DNA of 64,000 nucleotides, taken from positions 7,231,124-7,295,123 of the forward strand of contig NC_134775.1 of assembly GCF_050436995.1 (NCBI RefSeq). The letters run 5' to 3'. Source of the stretch: Anticarsia gemmatalis (taxonomy: Eukaryota > Arthropoda > Insecta > Lepidoptera > Erebidae). The stretch's first letter is position 1. Each line of letters opens with the position of its first letter. This document shows positions 19,484 through 30,596 of the stretch, one piece after another. A program made the position numbers and the translations under genes. The notes beneath the pieces are model-generated. The model saw nothing but the letters and a program-made list of their open reading frames with translations, was not told the origin of the DNA and did no database searches.

Positions 19484-21679
19484 TCATTAGATAAGATAAG
19501 ATAAGATAATATTTTATTTTGCAAATATGGGTACAAAATATGTTACAGGTGTTAGGTACTTAAATATTTAACATTGTTCAGCCATATTTAACCTAGAGGT
19601 ATGCAAAAATTATACAAAAATAAAACATTTACAGAAATTCAAAACAATAAGTAAAGATCTAGAAACAAAAACTATAAACACAATATAAGTTTATTATAAT
19701 CCGTAAATAAATGGCAAAGAATTAGGTAAGTAAAACAGTAATGAAAATGTTATAAGCTTAATAATTAAGTACGTTAAACAAATTCCGTTTCTGCTAAGAA
19801 CTCAGATATGTTATAATAAGCTTTGTCTACTAAAAAGTTTCGTAATTTTTTTTTAAATAAGGACAAGTTGAGATCCTTCCAACCTTTTGGAATTTTATTA
19901 TATATATATATATAGGGGGCCATGCAGTATACACTATTGCGCATAAGTGTTGTACTAGCTGTATGCAGACACAACCTACTGTTATCGCGCCTGTTGCGAG
20001 GAACTGCATCAGCTAGACGTTTAAAGCGATCAGAATACGTCTTTACAAATATTGCCACTTCTAAGATATATAAGCATGGTAATGTTAGTGTTTTATGTTC
20101 CCGAAACAGAGATTTACAACTTTCATTACTCTTGAGACGAAACATGCTCCTTATACATCTCTTCTGTGCTTTGAACGCAGTTTCTTTTTCGGACGAGTTT
20201 GCTCAGAATATGACTCCGTATCGCAGATGTGATTCGACAATGCCATAGTAGGCAGCGAGCAATGCATCCGTATTGATTATTGAGGATAATGTGTACAGTG
20301 CATATGCCGATTTGCTAATTTTTTTGCAGAGTGATTCTACGTGCGATTTCCAATTTAATTTTTTATCTATTATTAATCCTAGAAATTTTGTACTCTCTAC
20401 TTCGTCGACTATTATATTATTATGTTCTAAACAAATATTTTCCGTACTTATAACCCGTTGACTAAAGTGCATGATTTTGGTTTTACTTAAGTTTATAATT
20501 AAATTGTTGTTGTCTAGCCAATGTATAATAGTTTTTAATGAAATGTTTATATCCTGTTCATATGAATCAATTAATTTACGGGGTATGGTTATCGTGCTGT
20601 CGTCTGCGAATAGGGTCAATGGTTGTTCTAAATATTGTGGCATATCATTAATGTAAAGAATAAACAGTAATGGACCCAGTACACTTCCTTGCGGTACACC
20701 AAAATGAACGGTTCGCTCTGTTGATCTATATGTATTCTCAAACTTACTATCTACGTCGATTCTACGGACTTCAGTTATTTGTTTTCTATTACTAAGGTAA
20801 GAGTCAATTAGATTTAATACATTGCCCCTAATCCCGTAGGTCTCTAGCTTATGTAAAAGTTGTGGATAATGTACATAGTCGAATGCTCGAGTCATATCGC
20901 AGTATATAGCGCATACTGGTGTCCTTTTATCGACATTTAGATAAATATTGTGTAAAAAGTCATAAATCGCTAAGTTGATCGTTTTTTGCTGTCTAAATCC
21001 TTTCTGTTCCTCACACAATATATTGTTACTTTCTATGTACTTATTCAGTTCTTTATATATATACTTTTCATAAAATTTTGAAAATATTGGAATAAGTGAA
21101 ATCGGTCTATAATGTTCCATCAATTCTCTATCGTCTTTTTTAAACAGGGGTTTCACTATGGAAAACTTGAGGGCATGTGGATATATTCCAGTATACAATA
21201 CTTAAATTAATTAAATGACTTAGATGACCGCATATCTCAAGAACTACGAACTTTATAACTTTTGTACAAATGTCATCATATCCTACACTATTAGTATTTT
21301 TCAAACCTATAATTATTTTATATATATCTTGAGGAACACAGGGAGCCATAAACATTGAGTTTACTCTATTTCCTAGCATATGTGTATTTTCTTTACTGTC
21401 TAAATCCGTTTTGGGTTGAACTTTATCTATGAAATAGTTATTGAATGCGTCACAAATATCTTGTGGGTCGGAAACATATTGGTTATTTATCTTGATATTG
21501 TTAATATGGTATCTAGGTGCATTATGTTTTGATCGGTTAATAATTTCCCAAGTAGTTTTAGCTTTATTATTAGAAGTTTTTATTTTGTGATTATTTTGCG
21601 CTTTCTGGGTAAGGTTTATTATTTTTTTGTACAATTTGGAAGATGATTGATCATTGAAAGTTACAATTTTAAAAAACAT
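19484..21679 (-). pseudogene. LINE-E1: CR1-like ORF2 relic
   Basis: Three minus-strand frames cover ORF2 from the endonuclease-RT linker to the C terminus. 21140-21679 holds the linker with AFNNYFIDKV; 20203-21198 holds the RT with YRPISLIPIFSK, DMTRAFDYV, GVPQGSVLGPLLF and LFADDST; 19774-20145 holds the C-terminal end. The catalytic pair reads FADD. Frame breaks lie near 21165 and 20180. The 3' end carries a (TTATC)n tail (plus-strand 19491-19510), a microsatellite tail typical of CR1-group elements. It is 5'-truncated at 21680. LINE-E2 at 32.7-42.8 kb is a close relative. Confidence 0.8.
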
Positions 21680-21735
21680 AATTTGCGATGTTTATGGACC
21701 TAGTGCAGTGTCTGTGAGAGTAGCACAAATTTGGT

Positions 21736-22759
21736 TTAACCCGGCGAGCGTAAAGTTGGGTGTGATACACCCAGAGCTACAAAAATCGATAAATATTTTT
21801 ATGACGAATTGTTATTACGCGTCGTGCGCCTGAGTAGCTGCGCGGGGGGAGGTACCGAAGCATCGACTGCCGCTGCCTCAGCCGACCGCCGCCCGGGAAA
21901 TGGTGTATACAGGGTTGAAGCTGTCAGCGGGTGCGTGCGACCCACCTTACGCTACTTGTTACGAATTTTACCAGACACATTTTGTTTTCTTCTAGTTATT
22001 TTTGCATTGTTTTGTTTTATTTTCGGGATAAAAATCTAAAATATCTTACGAAAATAACCAAAGTAGATTGTTACGTCATTTCTAAGAAGCCAAAGACAGT
22101 TTTACCGACGAATCCGGTAGTGACCAAGATATTGATCATTTTAGTGAAAGAAGTTTTGGAAGTGAGACAGAGCAGGAGTTAGATGACGGATAACAGCCTA
22201 TAGGATCAGGAGAAAATGATATGGAAGGTAGTTTTATGTTGGGGAAAATGGAATGAAATGTTTTACAGCACCAAACAGGTCTAACGTACGTACTATGTCG
22301 GAAAATATTGTAAGAGAAAGACAAAGAAATATTGTAAGACACGTCATTTTCGTCTGTGAAAACTGCACAAGATCTCAAGATGAATAAATTTGTTTTTATT
22401 AGTTTTATGATTGGTCAAACGTTTTATTATGTTGTTTTGTTTAGTATATTAGAAGAAAAAAAACTTTATATTGTTTTCATTTTCATATTTTTGATAAAAA
22501 GTGATAAACACGTGTCATAAATAATTAATATCAGTTGAAAGTTTTACTTTTTTAATTTCATAAATAAATATCATTAATACACTTATTTTCTTGTTTCACC
22601 TTTAAATTAGATTAAAATAGGAGTAAATACTAGTATATTATTCAAAAAAATAAGCATTGAAAATAATACTGTGGTAAAACTACGCATTTACTTTCTGGGT
22701 GTGTCACACCCACCTAGCGCTTTGTGTTACATATTCTAGCCTTGCGCACGCAGGGTTAA
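21736..22759 (+). mobile_element. piggyBac-like element flanked by TTAA
   Basis: TTAA at 21736-21739 and 22756-22759 flanks termini CCCGGCGAGCGTAAAG and, reversed, CCCTGCGTGCGCAAGG. These are similar TIRs that start CCC as in piggyBac. Just inside both ends sits a 15-bp palindrome of the form GGGTGTGWYACACCC (21758-21772, 22697-22711). The element lies in the mariner codons for IWF/KRF and duplicates only TTAA, so the mariner frame reads through once it is ignored. Confidence 0.85.
22095..22380 (+). pseudogene. piggyBac transposase N-terminal remnant
   Basis: An acidic stretch (SDQDIDHFSERSFGSETEQE) is followed, after a stop, by NGMKCFTAPNRSNVRT and SENIV. The latter resembles the conserved NGxxWxxxPPxxxxRTRxxNIV block before the piggyBac catalytic domain. 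The catalytic domain is absent, so this is an internally deleted, non-autonomous copy. Confidence 0.7.
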
Positions 22760-23639
22760 GCGTTTTCAATCTGGTGATGTCAAAGATGCACCTTGCTCTG
22801 GTCGCCCTATTACGGATAAAATGGATGCCATCTTTGAAAAAGTGGAGCAAGAACGGCATGTCATGTTACGACGTAGCTGAAGAACTGGGTATTGACCACA
22901 AAACAGTTTTGGCGCATTTGAAAAAAGCTGGGTACACAAAAAAGCTTTGGGTACCTCACGAGCTCACTGAAAGAAACCTAGTGAACCATGTACTCATTTG
23001 TGATTCTATGTTACGACGTAATGAAACCGAATCATTTTTGAAGAAGCTGATAACTGGTGATAAAAAGTAGATCACGTACGACAAGAACGTGCGAAAAAGG
23101 TTGTGGTCAAGGCCGTCAGTCTTCGCAGACTGTGGCGGAACCTGAGTTAACTCGCAAGGTGATGTTGTGTGTGTGGTGGGATTGGAAGGGCATTATTCAT
23201 TATGAGCTATTACCACCAGGCAGGACTATAAGATTCTGAACTCTACTGCAAACAACTGGTGAGATTCAAGCAAGAAGTTAAGAGAAAGCAGCCGGAATTG
23301 ATCAACAGAAGGGGTGTGGTGTTTCATCATAATAACGCTAGACCTCACACATCTATAGCCACTCAGCAAAAATTAATAGAGTTTGGCTGGGAGGTGTCCA
23401 TGCATGCGCCGTATACTCCTAGCCTTGTACCCTCAGATTTTCACCTGTTTCGGTCTCTTCAGAATTCTTTAGGCAGTTAGATTAACATCACGAGCGGACT
23501 GCCAAATCCACTTGTCGCGGTATTTAGATGAGAAGTCCCAAAAATTTTATAGCAATGGGATCATGTTCCTACTTACATATACTTTAGTTACATATACTTT
23601 AGTTAAATGTAAATAAACTATATTAAAAAATTGTCTAAA

Positions 23640-25380
23640 TTTTCTTAAAAAATGCGAAAAAACTTTTATTTAACTAATGAAAATAGAACATTATGTTGTA
23701 TTCACTCCATGACGGCAAACAACGTATCGACTGCTGTGCAAGCTATAAACTTGGATCTGGAAAGACTTGTATCTTGGAGCAATAAAAATTCGCTATCACT
23801 AAATTCACAGAAATCCAAGTTTATGATTATGGGCAGCAAGAAACAAATAAATTCATTATTATCATGTAGACCGGAAATAAAAATTATGGGGGTAAATATT
23901 GAAAGAGTTGATACAGCTAGAAACCTAGGCCTACTCTTTGACCCTGAACTACGCTTTGAGGGACACGTAAACAATCTGGTCAAAAGCTGTTTCTATAAAT
24001 TAAAGGTTCTGTATAGGATCAGGAAATTCCTTAGCATACCAATGAGAGAAATGCTAGTTGAATCCCTTGTTCTATCAAAGCTCAATTATTGTGATGTGGT
24101 TTACGGGCCTTGCCTGTTGTCACGTACAGTCCGACTGATTCAACGGGTACAGAACGCTTGCGCTGGATTCTGTTACAATATACCCCGAAGGAGCCACATC
24201 ACTCCCTATCTGAATCAATAAAATAAATTAAAAATGGAGGCAAGGAGAGAGCTTCACCTGGCTACCTTATTATTCGGGGTTCTAAGTAATAAAACACCGG
24301 AGTACCTCTATAACAGGCTGGTTTGGCGACGTGATCACTATTCGTACTCCACGAGATCGTCATCGAGGCCGCTTTCCGTACAAAATCACAAAACTGTGGC
24401 ATTCAGGGGATGTTTTAGGTATGCCGCCACTCACTGTTGGAACAATATACCACCGCCTGTAAGATCCCTAAAATCAAAATTTAGTTTTAGAAGTAATATG
24501 AAAAAAATACTTCTCAACCAGCAAATAACACGTAGTAATACTTAGTATAGATAATCTAATATGTAATTGCTTACTACTTACACTATGTTTATGATCCATG
24601 CACATCATAATTTTGGCATAAGCTGGTTTTTCTTACTGCTCCTCATACAGTGGTGGCGGTGATTTGTTATCTTTGTTGTTGACGAAGTGTGGCTGCCATT
24701 TTTGTTTTGCATCTTTGTTTGTGTCCACGGTAATTTTTAAAATCAGGCTGTCGAAATTTGTTTCAACGTTATTTATATTACATTATTATGGTATGTGTTA
24801 CGGAATATTATGTAAATGTAAACTTTTAGAGATATACACTCACCTTTATTTACAAAATTTATTATGTTTATGTAATTCAATTTTGAAGGATAAAAAATTA
24901 TGTTCAATATCGCGTGACTCGTGCGCTGCTGTCGCGCTGGCGCGTGTTTGTGAGTAATTCACGTGATGGGACCGGCGCGGCGGCGGCGCGCGAGACGGGT
25001 CTTGTGTGAGAGAGATAACTACAAGTATGTACGACAATAATTTGTGTACCTCATAATATTTATAATGATTCAGTTTATTTATTTATTAGTATTTTTTTCA
25101 ATTAATATGTGGGTATTTTTGTTGGTGATGGGTATACAAGTACGAGTTTGTAAACAATGGTTTTTTTTTTCTGTTTCTGCTGCTCCCGTAAATGGCGTCA
25201 TTTAGGGTGGTCACTGAAAACCAGCGCTGTGTTGTGGTTTGTCACAACCAGCATAATGCTGAGTGACCTCCCTGTTGGCACACAGGACGCTGCTTATTTA
25301 ATATTAATATTATTGATGTTCTGATATGGTTTCTGTGTGTTCAATAAATACTATTTTCTTTCTTTCTTTCTTTCTTTCTA
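23640..25380 (+). mobile_element. LINE-F: 5'-truncated LINE with (CTTT)n tail
   Basis: It contains the C-terminal part of ORF2 (23652-24545) and a long 3' UTR with a GC-rich block (24920-25000) and AATAAATACTATTTT. It ends in (CTTT)n at about 25357-25379. The right TIR of the 8-kb element follows 170 bp later, so this LINE lies inside that element. Confidence 0.65.
23652..24545 (+). pseudogene. LINE-F ORF2 C-terminal remnant
   Basis: Two frames. 23652-24221 has SWSNKNSLSLNSQKSKFM, ARNLGLLFDPELRFEGHV and LSKLNYCDVVYGPC, i.e. the post-RT part of a LINE polymerase. 24234-24545 has HLATLLFGVLSNKTPEYLYN and AATHCWNNIPPPVR. A stop at about 24219 separates them. The RT catalytic box is not present. 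The protein differs from LINE-A/B/C and LINE-E, so it is a fourth LINE family in the window. Confidence 0.75.
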
Positions 25381-25581
25381 TTTTCATTAGAATAAAAGTA
25401 ATTAAAATTATTTAATGTCTTTTCCCGACATAGTTAATTTTCACATTCTTTAAAACAAAAACTATAATAGCTACTGATATGAGGATTAAACAGAAAAATA
25501 GAGAAAAATACCGCGATTTCAATGGCGTAATAAAAAAAGAAATCATAACTCGAGTTAATGACTTTTCGCTCTACGGGGACG

Positions 25582-26040
25582 ATGTATTCCTGACCTTCCA
25601 TTCTCAACCTCTTATTCCTAAACCTTTTTGACGACATTTGATCTGCCTTTCGTTTTCTTATTCTAGACTCTGTTGCAACTTCCGGTTCTAAGTAACTTTC
25701 AGGAATTAGATCATTATAACTGTCTCTCGACAATGAAACTATCGGTGCAATATGTATTTGTTATTTCAGACAATGGAGCATAGTTTGGATCGGCCACAAA
25801 GTGATGATGAAAAGTCAAGGATAGAAGATCCGCTTAACGCGTCAATACAGGCATTCTCATTGGGATTTTTAGCTTCAGCAGAACTAATATTAGATTAGGT
25901 CTATGTTCACGAGATCCAGTCTGATTAAGCAAAATTTGTTTTTTCATTTTCAATAAATGTTCGCGACGCTCCTTTAATTTGAGTAAGGTAGTAGAATGAA
26001 CCGTTTCGTTTTCGTCACAGGAATCAGTTTTACTTACCAT
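25582..26040 (-). pseudogene. DUF7869-type transposase, N-terminal part of copy D
   Basis: On the minus strand the ATG at 26040 opens MVSKTDSCDENETVHSTTLL. A later exon at about 25739-25586 reads SRDSYNDLIPES, then a basic patch (RKRKADQMSSKRFRNKRLRM), and ends GQEY at the insert junction. The next residues, GFGKTGDEK, are found at 17543, beyond the 8-kb insert. A candidate acceptor precedes SRDSYND. The basic patch is probably a nuclear signal or DNA contact, as in the complete copy (TCSRKRKKISRKD). Confidence 0.7.
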
Positions 26041-26194
26041 TTTGATTCTAAAATTAAGTAAAAATCATTTTTAATAATAATATGGTTTTGATAAACACGT
26101 AACTCGACACTTAAACAAGCAGTAAAACCACGTTAATGCATTACAAAAGTGAACATAGAGAAAAAAATAAAGTATTTAAATTAGAATAACGGTT

Positions 26195-27600
26195 TTTTTA
26201 TTAACTCGGCGTCACAAAAATCGCACCTCTTTAAGAATTCCCTTTAAAGTCATTTTAACCCTATTAATCAATGGTAGACATATGACTGTAAGGTATCATT
26301 GGAAAGGCAATTCATTTAAATTTCAGAATAAATCAATGGATTTGGTTTTTTTTTACCAGGGAATAAAAAAAAGCAAGCAAATGAATAAAAAGTTTTATTT
26401 TATTTTATCACCAAAAATTACAATAAAGTCCTTAAAAAAAACTTAAAACCTAGTGTTACCCCCCCTAGCCCTGATGACTGCTTCCATGCGTTCTCTCATG
26501 GACCGAATTAATGTGACAACAGTCTCTTGAGGAATGTTGTCCCATTCTGCAACGACGGCATCTTGGAGGTCTTGGAGAGTAGCAGGGGCAGGATCACGTG
26601 CCCGTACTCGCCGTTTCAGTTCATCCCAAAGATGCTCAATTGGGTTCAGGTCTGGACTTCGCGCCGGCCAGCGCATAACAGGGATTCCAACTTCCTGCAG
26701 ATAGTCTCGTACAATTAAAGCGGTGTGACAGCGGGCGTTATCGTGCATTAACGTGAACCCTCTGCCAACAAAACCAGGATAAGGGACAACCTGCTCCTCT
26801 AAGATCTCTGTTATGTACCGAGCAGCAGTCAGCGACCCTTGCCCGCGAGCACCTCCAGCCCGAGAAACGCACACAAGGTTCGTTTTACTCTCGATTGACA
26901 TGCCGCCCCAGAACATGCACGAGCCACCCCCGTATTCCACTGTCTCTTGAATACAGGCTTGTGCGAATCGTTCCCCTTGTCTCCTATACACTCTTCGACG
27001 CCTGTCGTTGCAGAAAAGACACACCCTCGTCTCATCCGAGAAGAGCACAGCCCTCCATTGGTCTATTGTCCAATCAATGCAATGCAATTTGCCCGAGACC
27101 ATGTGTCTCGGGCAAATTGCAACCGGTCTCTCCTATGCTGTGCAGTCAATTTTGGCCCTGTAGCAGCCCTATAAGCTGCAATTTTCTTCTCCCGCATTCT
27201 TCTTCTAATCGTGGAGACGCTTACAGAAGTTCTGCGAGCTGATCGCAGTTGTTGTTGCAGCTCAACTGCATTGGAGAACCGATTGCGTAAAGCAGTCGAA
27301 ACAATGAAGCGATCGTCTCTTTCGGATGTGCACCGTTGTCTTCCAGATCCACGTCTTCGGATATAGCCACCAGTCTCTTGGAAGCGTTGGAACACTCGTC
27401 GAACGGCAAAACGAGTTCAGTTGCCGAGCAACATCACATTGCCGCATCCCTGATTGCAGTAGTGCAACGACTTGAGCGGCTTCATCTGCAGTGGTATCCA
27501 TCTTCTGGGGTATTTTTCTTGCTGTAGCTGTTCACGTGTGTTCACTTCAAAGGTTGAATAGCGAATGACTCACATTCATCGTGGTTGTCTTTGTTACATC
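26195..27600 (-). mobile_element. Tc1-like element relic
   Basis: This block holds the Tc1-type transposase plus flanks. I could not find matching TIRs. The right side is cut near 27600 where the GC-rich Jockey element begins (a small palindrome, TGTTACATCG / CGATGTAACA, sits at the joint). The left limit is a guess based on the change of sequence character. Confidence 0.5.
26443..27501 (-). pseudogene. Tc1-family transposase (DD34E), frameshifted
   Basis: N-terminal helix-turn-helix parts are spread over frames 27262-27501 (VVALLQSGMRQCDVARQLN) and 27063-27395 (RFQETGGYIRRRGSGRQR). The catalytic half at 26443-27102 keeps all three acidic residues: FSDET, MHDNARCH and PDLNPIEHLWDE, with 34 residues between the second and third. 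The enzyme cuts and pastes DNA at TA. A 15-bp inverted duplication at 27084-27120 causes one frame break. The other break is near 27400. Confidence 0.88.
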
Positions 27601-27903
27601 GTGTTCGATGTAACAGCTGCTAATACCAGCCCGTTGGGCTGTTCCAGCGGTATCTAACGCCGCCTGCAGATACAGGCGGGTCGCTGGGGCGGGGCTTTTA
27701 CCCCTTGGCGTTATGCCGGAGTGTCGTGTCCGGCGGGCGAAGCGGTGGGCGAGGTCAGGCTCGTGCGGGTTGATCCCCGCGGGCGGACCTCAAGCCGTCC
27801 GCTTCTGTGTCACGTCCGAGTGTTGGTAGCAGGGGTCCCTCCTGTCCTTGGCGAGGTCGAGCTCACCGCGGCGGCGTCCGCGGCGAGCGCCCGTCAGCCC
27901 GGC

Positions 27904-29940
27904 TCAGGAGGGTGCTGGTGGCGTCGGTCCGGTGTTTGCGGCTATCAAGTCTCGTGGTAGTGCCAACCTGTCCGGCGGCCGCCTGTGGTACGGGGTGATC
28001 CCATGCAGCAGGCGGTGTTCCGAGCGTTCGGTGCGCTCGAACAGGCTGGTGCTCAGGCGTCTCACGTGGTCGTCCAGGCTCTCCATGCGCAGGTCGCGCG
28101 CGATGGTGTCGTTCCGCACGAAGCGCGGGGCGCCCACTACAAGGCGCAGGGCGCGCGATTGCTGGGCTCGGAACTTCTGGCGGTTTGTTGCCGACAGGAG
28201 TGCGAACCACGCGGGGGCAGCGTAGGTGAGGCGCGTCCTAATGTACGCCTTGTAGATTCCGAGCTTCGCGCGGAGAGGCAGGTGCGAGCGCAGCATCGGG
28301 CGCAGGAGAGCGCACGCTGTGCGGACCTGGGAGACCACGTTCTTGACGTGGGGAGCCATTGAGAGCTGCCGGTCGATGGTCACACCCAGGTATTTGACCT
28401 TGGCGGACCAGCCGACCTCTTCGTCCCGGAGCTTCATATTGGGCGGTGGTTTGGCTCCCACGGAGATCGCCTGAGTCTTCGCCACGTTGACTGATAGCCG
28501 CCAGTCGTCCAGCCACGCGGGGAGGGCGTCCAGGGCACGCTGCAGCTTGATTGCAGCGTGCGCGCCGGAGAGCGATGAGGTGTAGTAGGCTGCATCGTCC
28601 GCGTACAGTGCCAGCTGGACACCGGCCGGCACTGGGATGTCGTTGGTGTACCAGCTGTAGCACACTGGTGAGATGCAGCTTCCTTGCGGTACTCCGGCGC
28701 GTATCGGACGCTCCTCCGACAACGCATCTTCGACCGCGACTTGAAATCGCCGGTCCTGGAGGAAGGTGCCCACGATCCTGACTACTCGGCGGGGAGTAGT
28801 GGATGTGGACAGCTTGTGGATGAGACCGGCGTGCCAGACGCGGTCGAAGGCCTTCTCCATATCGAGGAATACTGCAGCGGCTCGCTCGCGCTTGTTGCGA
28901 GCAGCCGCGAGGTCGTGCAGTACCCTCATGAGCTGGTGCGTCGTCGAGTGTTCGGCCCTAAAGCCGAACTGCTCCTCGCGTGGCTTGATGTGCGGGACGA
29001 GGTGTGGCAGCAGCAGTTTCTCGAATAGCTTGGAGATGTTCGGGAGCAGCGTGATGGGTCTGTAGCTACCCGGCAGCAGGATGTTTTTCCCCGGCTTCGG
29101 CAGCATAATGACTCTGCCGAGCTTCCATGCGGCGGGAAAGTGACCGGTCCGCAGTATGCCGTTGAATAGGCGCGTCACCCCCGCGATCGCTCGCATTGGG
29201 AGGTGACGTAGCGCCTCGTTGGGGATCCGGTCGGGTCCAGGAGCCTTTCGCAGTGGAAGTCGGCGTATCATGCGCCGGACTTGGCCAGGGGAAAAGACGA
29301 TAGCGTCCTCTGTCGGGGCCACGGGCTGCTCCATGTACGTCTTCACAAGCTGCTCGATGTCGGCTGCGTGCTGCGTGTTGACGGCTGGGTTCGGCTGGAA
29401 TTGTCCCTCCAGGAATTCGGCGAATATCTCCGCCCGGTCCTCGGCTCGGTAACGTGGGGTGCCGTCACCTGCCAGCAGGGGGCGGATCGGGGATGGCTTC
29501 CCGGAGAGACGGCGGCACAGGCGGTGGATGCCCGACCAGTCTTCGCCGACTCGCTCGATGGTGCGTTGCCACGACTCTGCGGCTTGGGTCTCCAACGCCG
29601 CAGAGATCTTCGCTACCAGAGCGTTGAGCTCGGTCTTCAGTGTCGGACATCTGGTGTTCTGCCATAGCCTTCGCAGCCTCCTCTTCTTCTCGATCATCGC
29701 CATGATGCTGGCCGGAAGCTGGGGGCCCTCTTGGTGGACGGGGCGTTTAAACGGGACGCGGTGAGCGCGGCCTGGATTTGTGTGGAGATATCCACGGCCA
29801 TCGAGTCGACGTCCTCGGCGGTGTCCACGCGGCGCGTCGGTGACTTCTCCGACAGCAGCCGGTGGAAGGCCTCCCAGTCTTGGCGAGATCGAGAAGGTGG
29901 GTTTCCAGCTATTAGTGGAGTGTCCTCCAGAGTCAGACAC
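27904..29940 (-). pseudogene. Jockey ORF2, reverse transcriptase part
   Basis: A long frame with RT blocks in order: LRKAPGPDRIPNEAL, YRPITLLPNISKLFEKLL, FGFRAEHSTTHQ, FLDMEKAFDRVWH (first catalytic Asp), GVPQGSCISPVCY and LYADDAAYY (YADD). Thumb and C-terminal blocks follow (VKYLGVTIDRQLSM, RTRLTYAAPAWF). The first ~75 codons are out of frame with the endonuclease; the true protein enters this frame near 29700 (MIEKKRRLRRLW). Otherwise undamaged. It copies the LINE RNA at the nicked target. Confidence 0.9.
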
Positions 29941-30596
29941 ACCGGTTGGTGGTCTGATATGAGGTGGTCGTCCAGGACGTCCAGGTTGACAGCGCCGTCG
30001 ATGCCACGGGTGACGGCGATGTCCAGGACATCAGGTGTGTAACTGCTTTGGTACGGGTAGTGCGTCGGGACCTCTGGTCCTAGCACCTCGTAGCCTTGGC
30101 GATCTGCATCGTCGAAAAGGCGGCGGCCTTCGGGGCATGTGCGGTTTGAGTTCCACGCCGTGTGCTTCGCGTTAAAGTCGCCCGCGATGATCGTGGGCAG
30201 TGGCGAGTCCAGGATGGTATGGATATCGGCCACTGCCAGGCGGGTTTGCGGCGGCTTGTAGAAGGCGAACACACGGGTGGGTCGGCCGTTGATGCAGATC
30301 TCCACGCCGAGGGTGTACGACGACTGCAGTTGTGGTACCGGCAGCAGTTGGTGGACGACGTTCCTCTTGACCAGGATTGCCAATCCCCTGCGGGCAATCC
30401 CTGCTGGCGAGATGTGATCCTCCCGGTAGACGTGGTAACCGCCATTCTTCCATTTGTCTACCGGGCGAAGGTGGGTCTCGTTGAGCAGGGCTACGTCGAC
30501 TGTTCGCTGCGATAGCAGCAGCCTCAGTAGCCTGGTCTTCTCTGGGGACACTCCGTCGGCGTTCCAAAAGAGGGCACGCAGGTTACGCCGCTCCAT
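29694..30596 (-). CDS. Jockey ORF2, endonuclease part
   Basis: The start MERRNLRALFWNADGV is typical of Jockey ORF2. APE-type endonuclease motifs: LLNETHL, RRGLAILVKR, AGDFNAKHTAWNS, DVLDIAVTRG and ISDHQPV (catalytic Asp-His). The frame ends just as the RT frame takes over, so a single frameshift near 29700 divides ORF2. It overlaps the end of ORF1. Confidence 0.88.
   Translation of the reverse strand: MERRNLRALFWNADGVSPEKTRLLRLLLSQRTVDVALLNETHLRPVDKWKNGGYHVYREDHISPAGIARRGLAILVKRNVVHQLLPVPQLQSSYTLGVEICINGRPTRVFAFYKPPQTRLAVADIHTILDSPLPTIIAGDFNAKHTAWNSNRTCPEGRRLFDDADRQGYEVLGPEVPTHYPYQSSYTPDVLDIAVTRGIDGAVNLDVLDDHLISDHQPVCLTLEDTPLIAGNPPSRSRQDWEAFHRLLSEKSPTRRVDTAEDVDSMAVDISTQIQAALTASRLNAPSTKRAPSFRPASWR

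Larger units (their letters stand above)
21685..23560 (+). pseudogene. mariner transposase (DD34D), dead, split by a piggyBac relic
   Basis: The frame has DVYGPSAVSVRVAQIWF before the insert at 21740-22755. After it come KDAPCSGRP (read in a shifted frame), a helix-turn-helix (SCYDVAEELGIDHKTVLAHL), WVPHELTERN and LITGDKK. The catalytic block HHNNARPH replaces the usual HHDNARPH, so the second Asp is lost. The third Asp follows 34 residues later (PSDFHLF). At least three frameshifts and a TGG-to-TAG type stop near 23068 are present. The 5' end is cut at LINE-E1. Confidence 0.85.
17544..25581. mobile_element. 8,038-bp TIR transposon, perfect 32-bp TIRs, ATGT target duplication
   Basis: The left end 17544-17575 (CGTCCCCGTAGAGCGAAAAG...) and right end 25550-25581 are exact reverse complements over 32 bp. 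ATGT directly flanks both (17540-17543, 25582-25585). The transposase gene of copy D reads up to one junction and continues from the other, which confirms the insertion. Inside are a short retroposon, a LINE 3' UTR piece, LINE-E1, mariner plus piggyBac, and LINE-F. I see no intact transposase of its own, so it is probably non-autonomous now. A 4-bp duplication is also made by the complete element at 46677. Confidence 0.85.

Noticed and set aside
25479..25590. Plus-strand reading frame running through the right TIR of the 8-kb element
   Set aside because: The open frame is short and is explained by the TIR plus antisense of the transposase exon.
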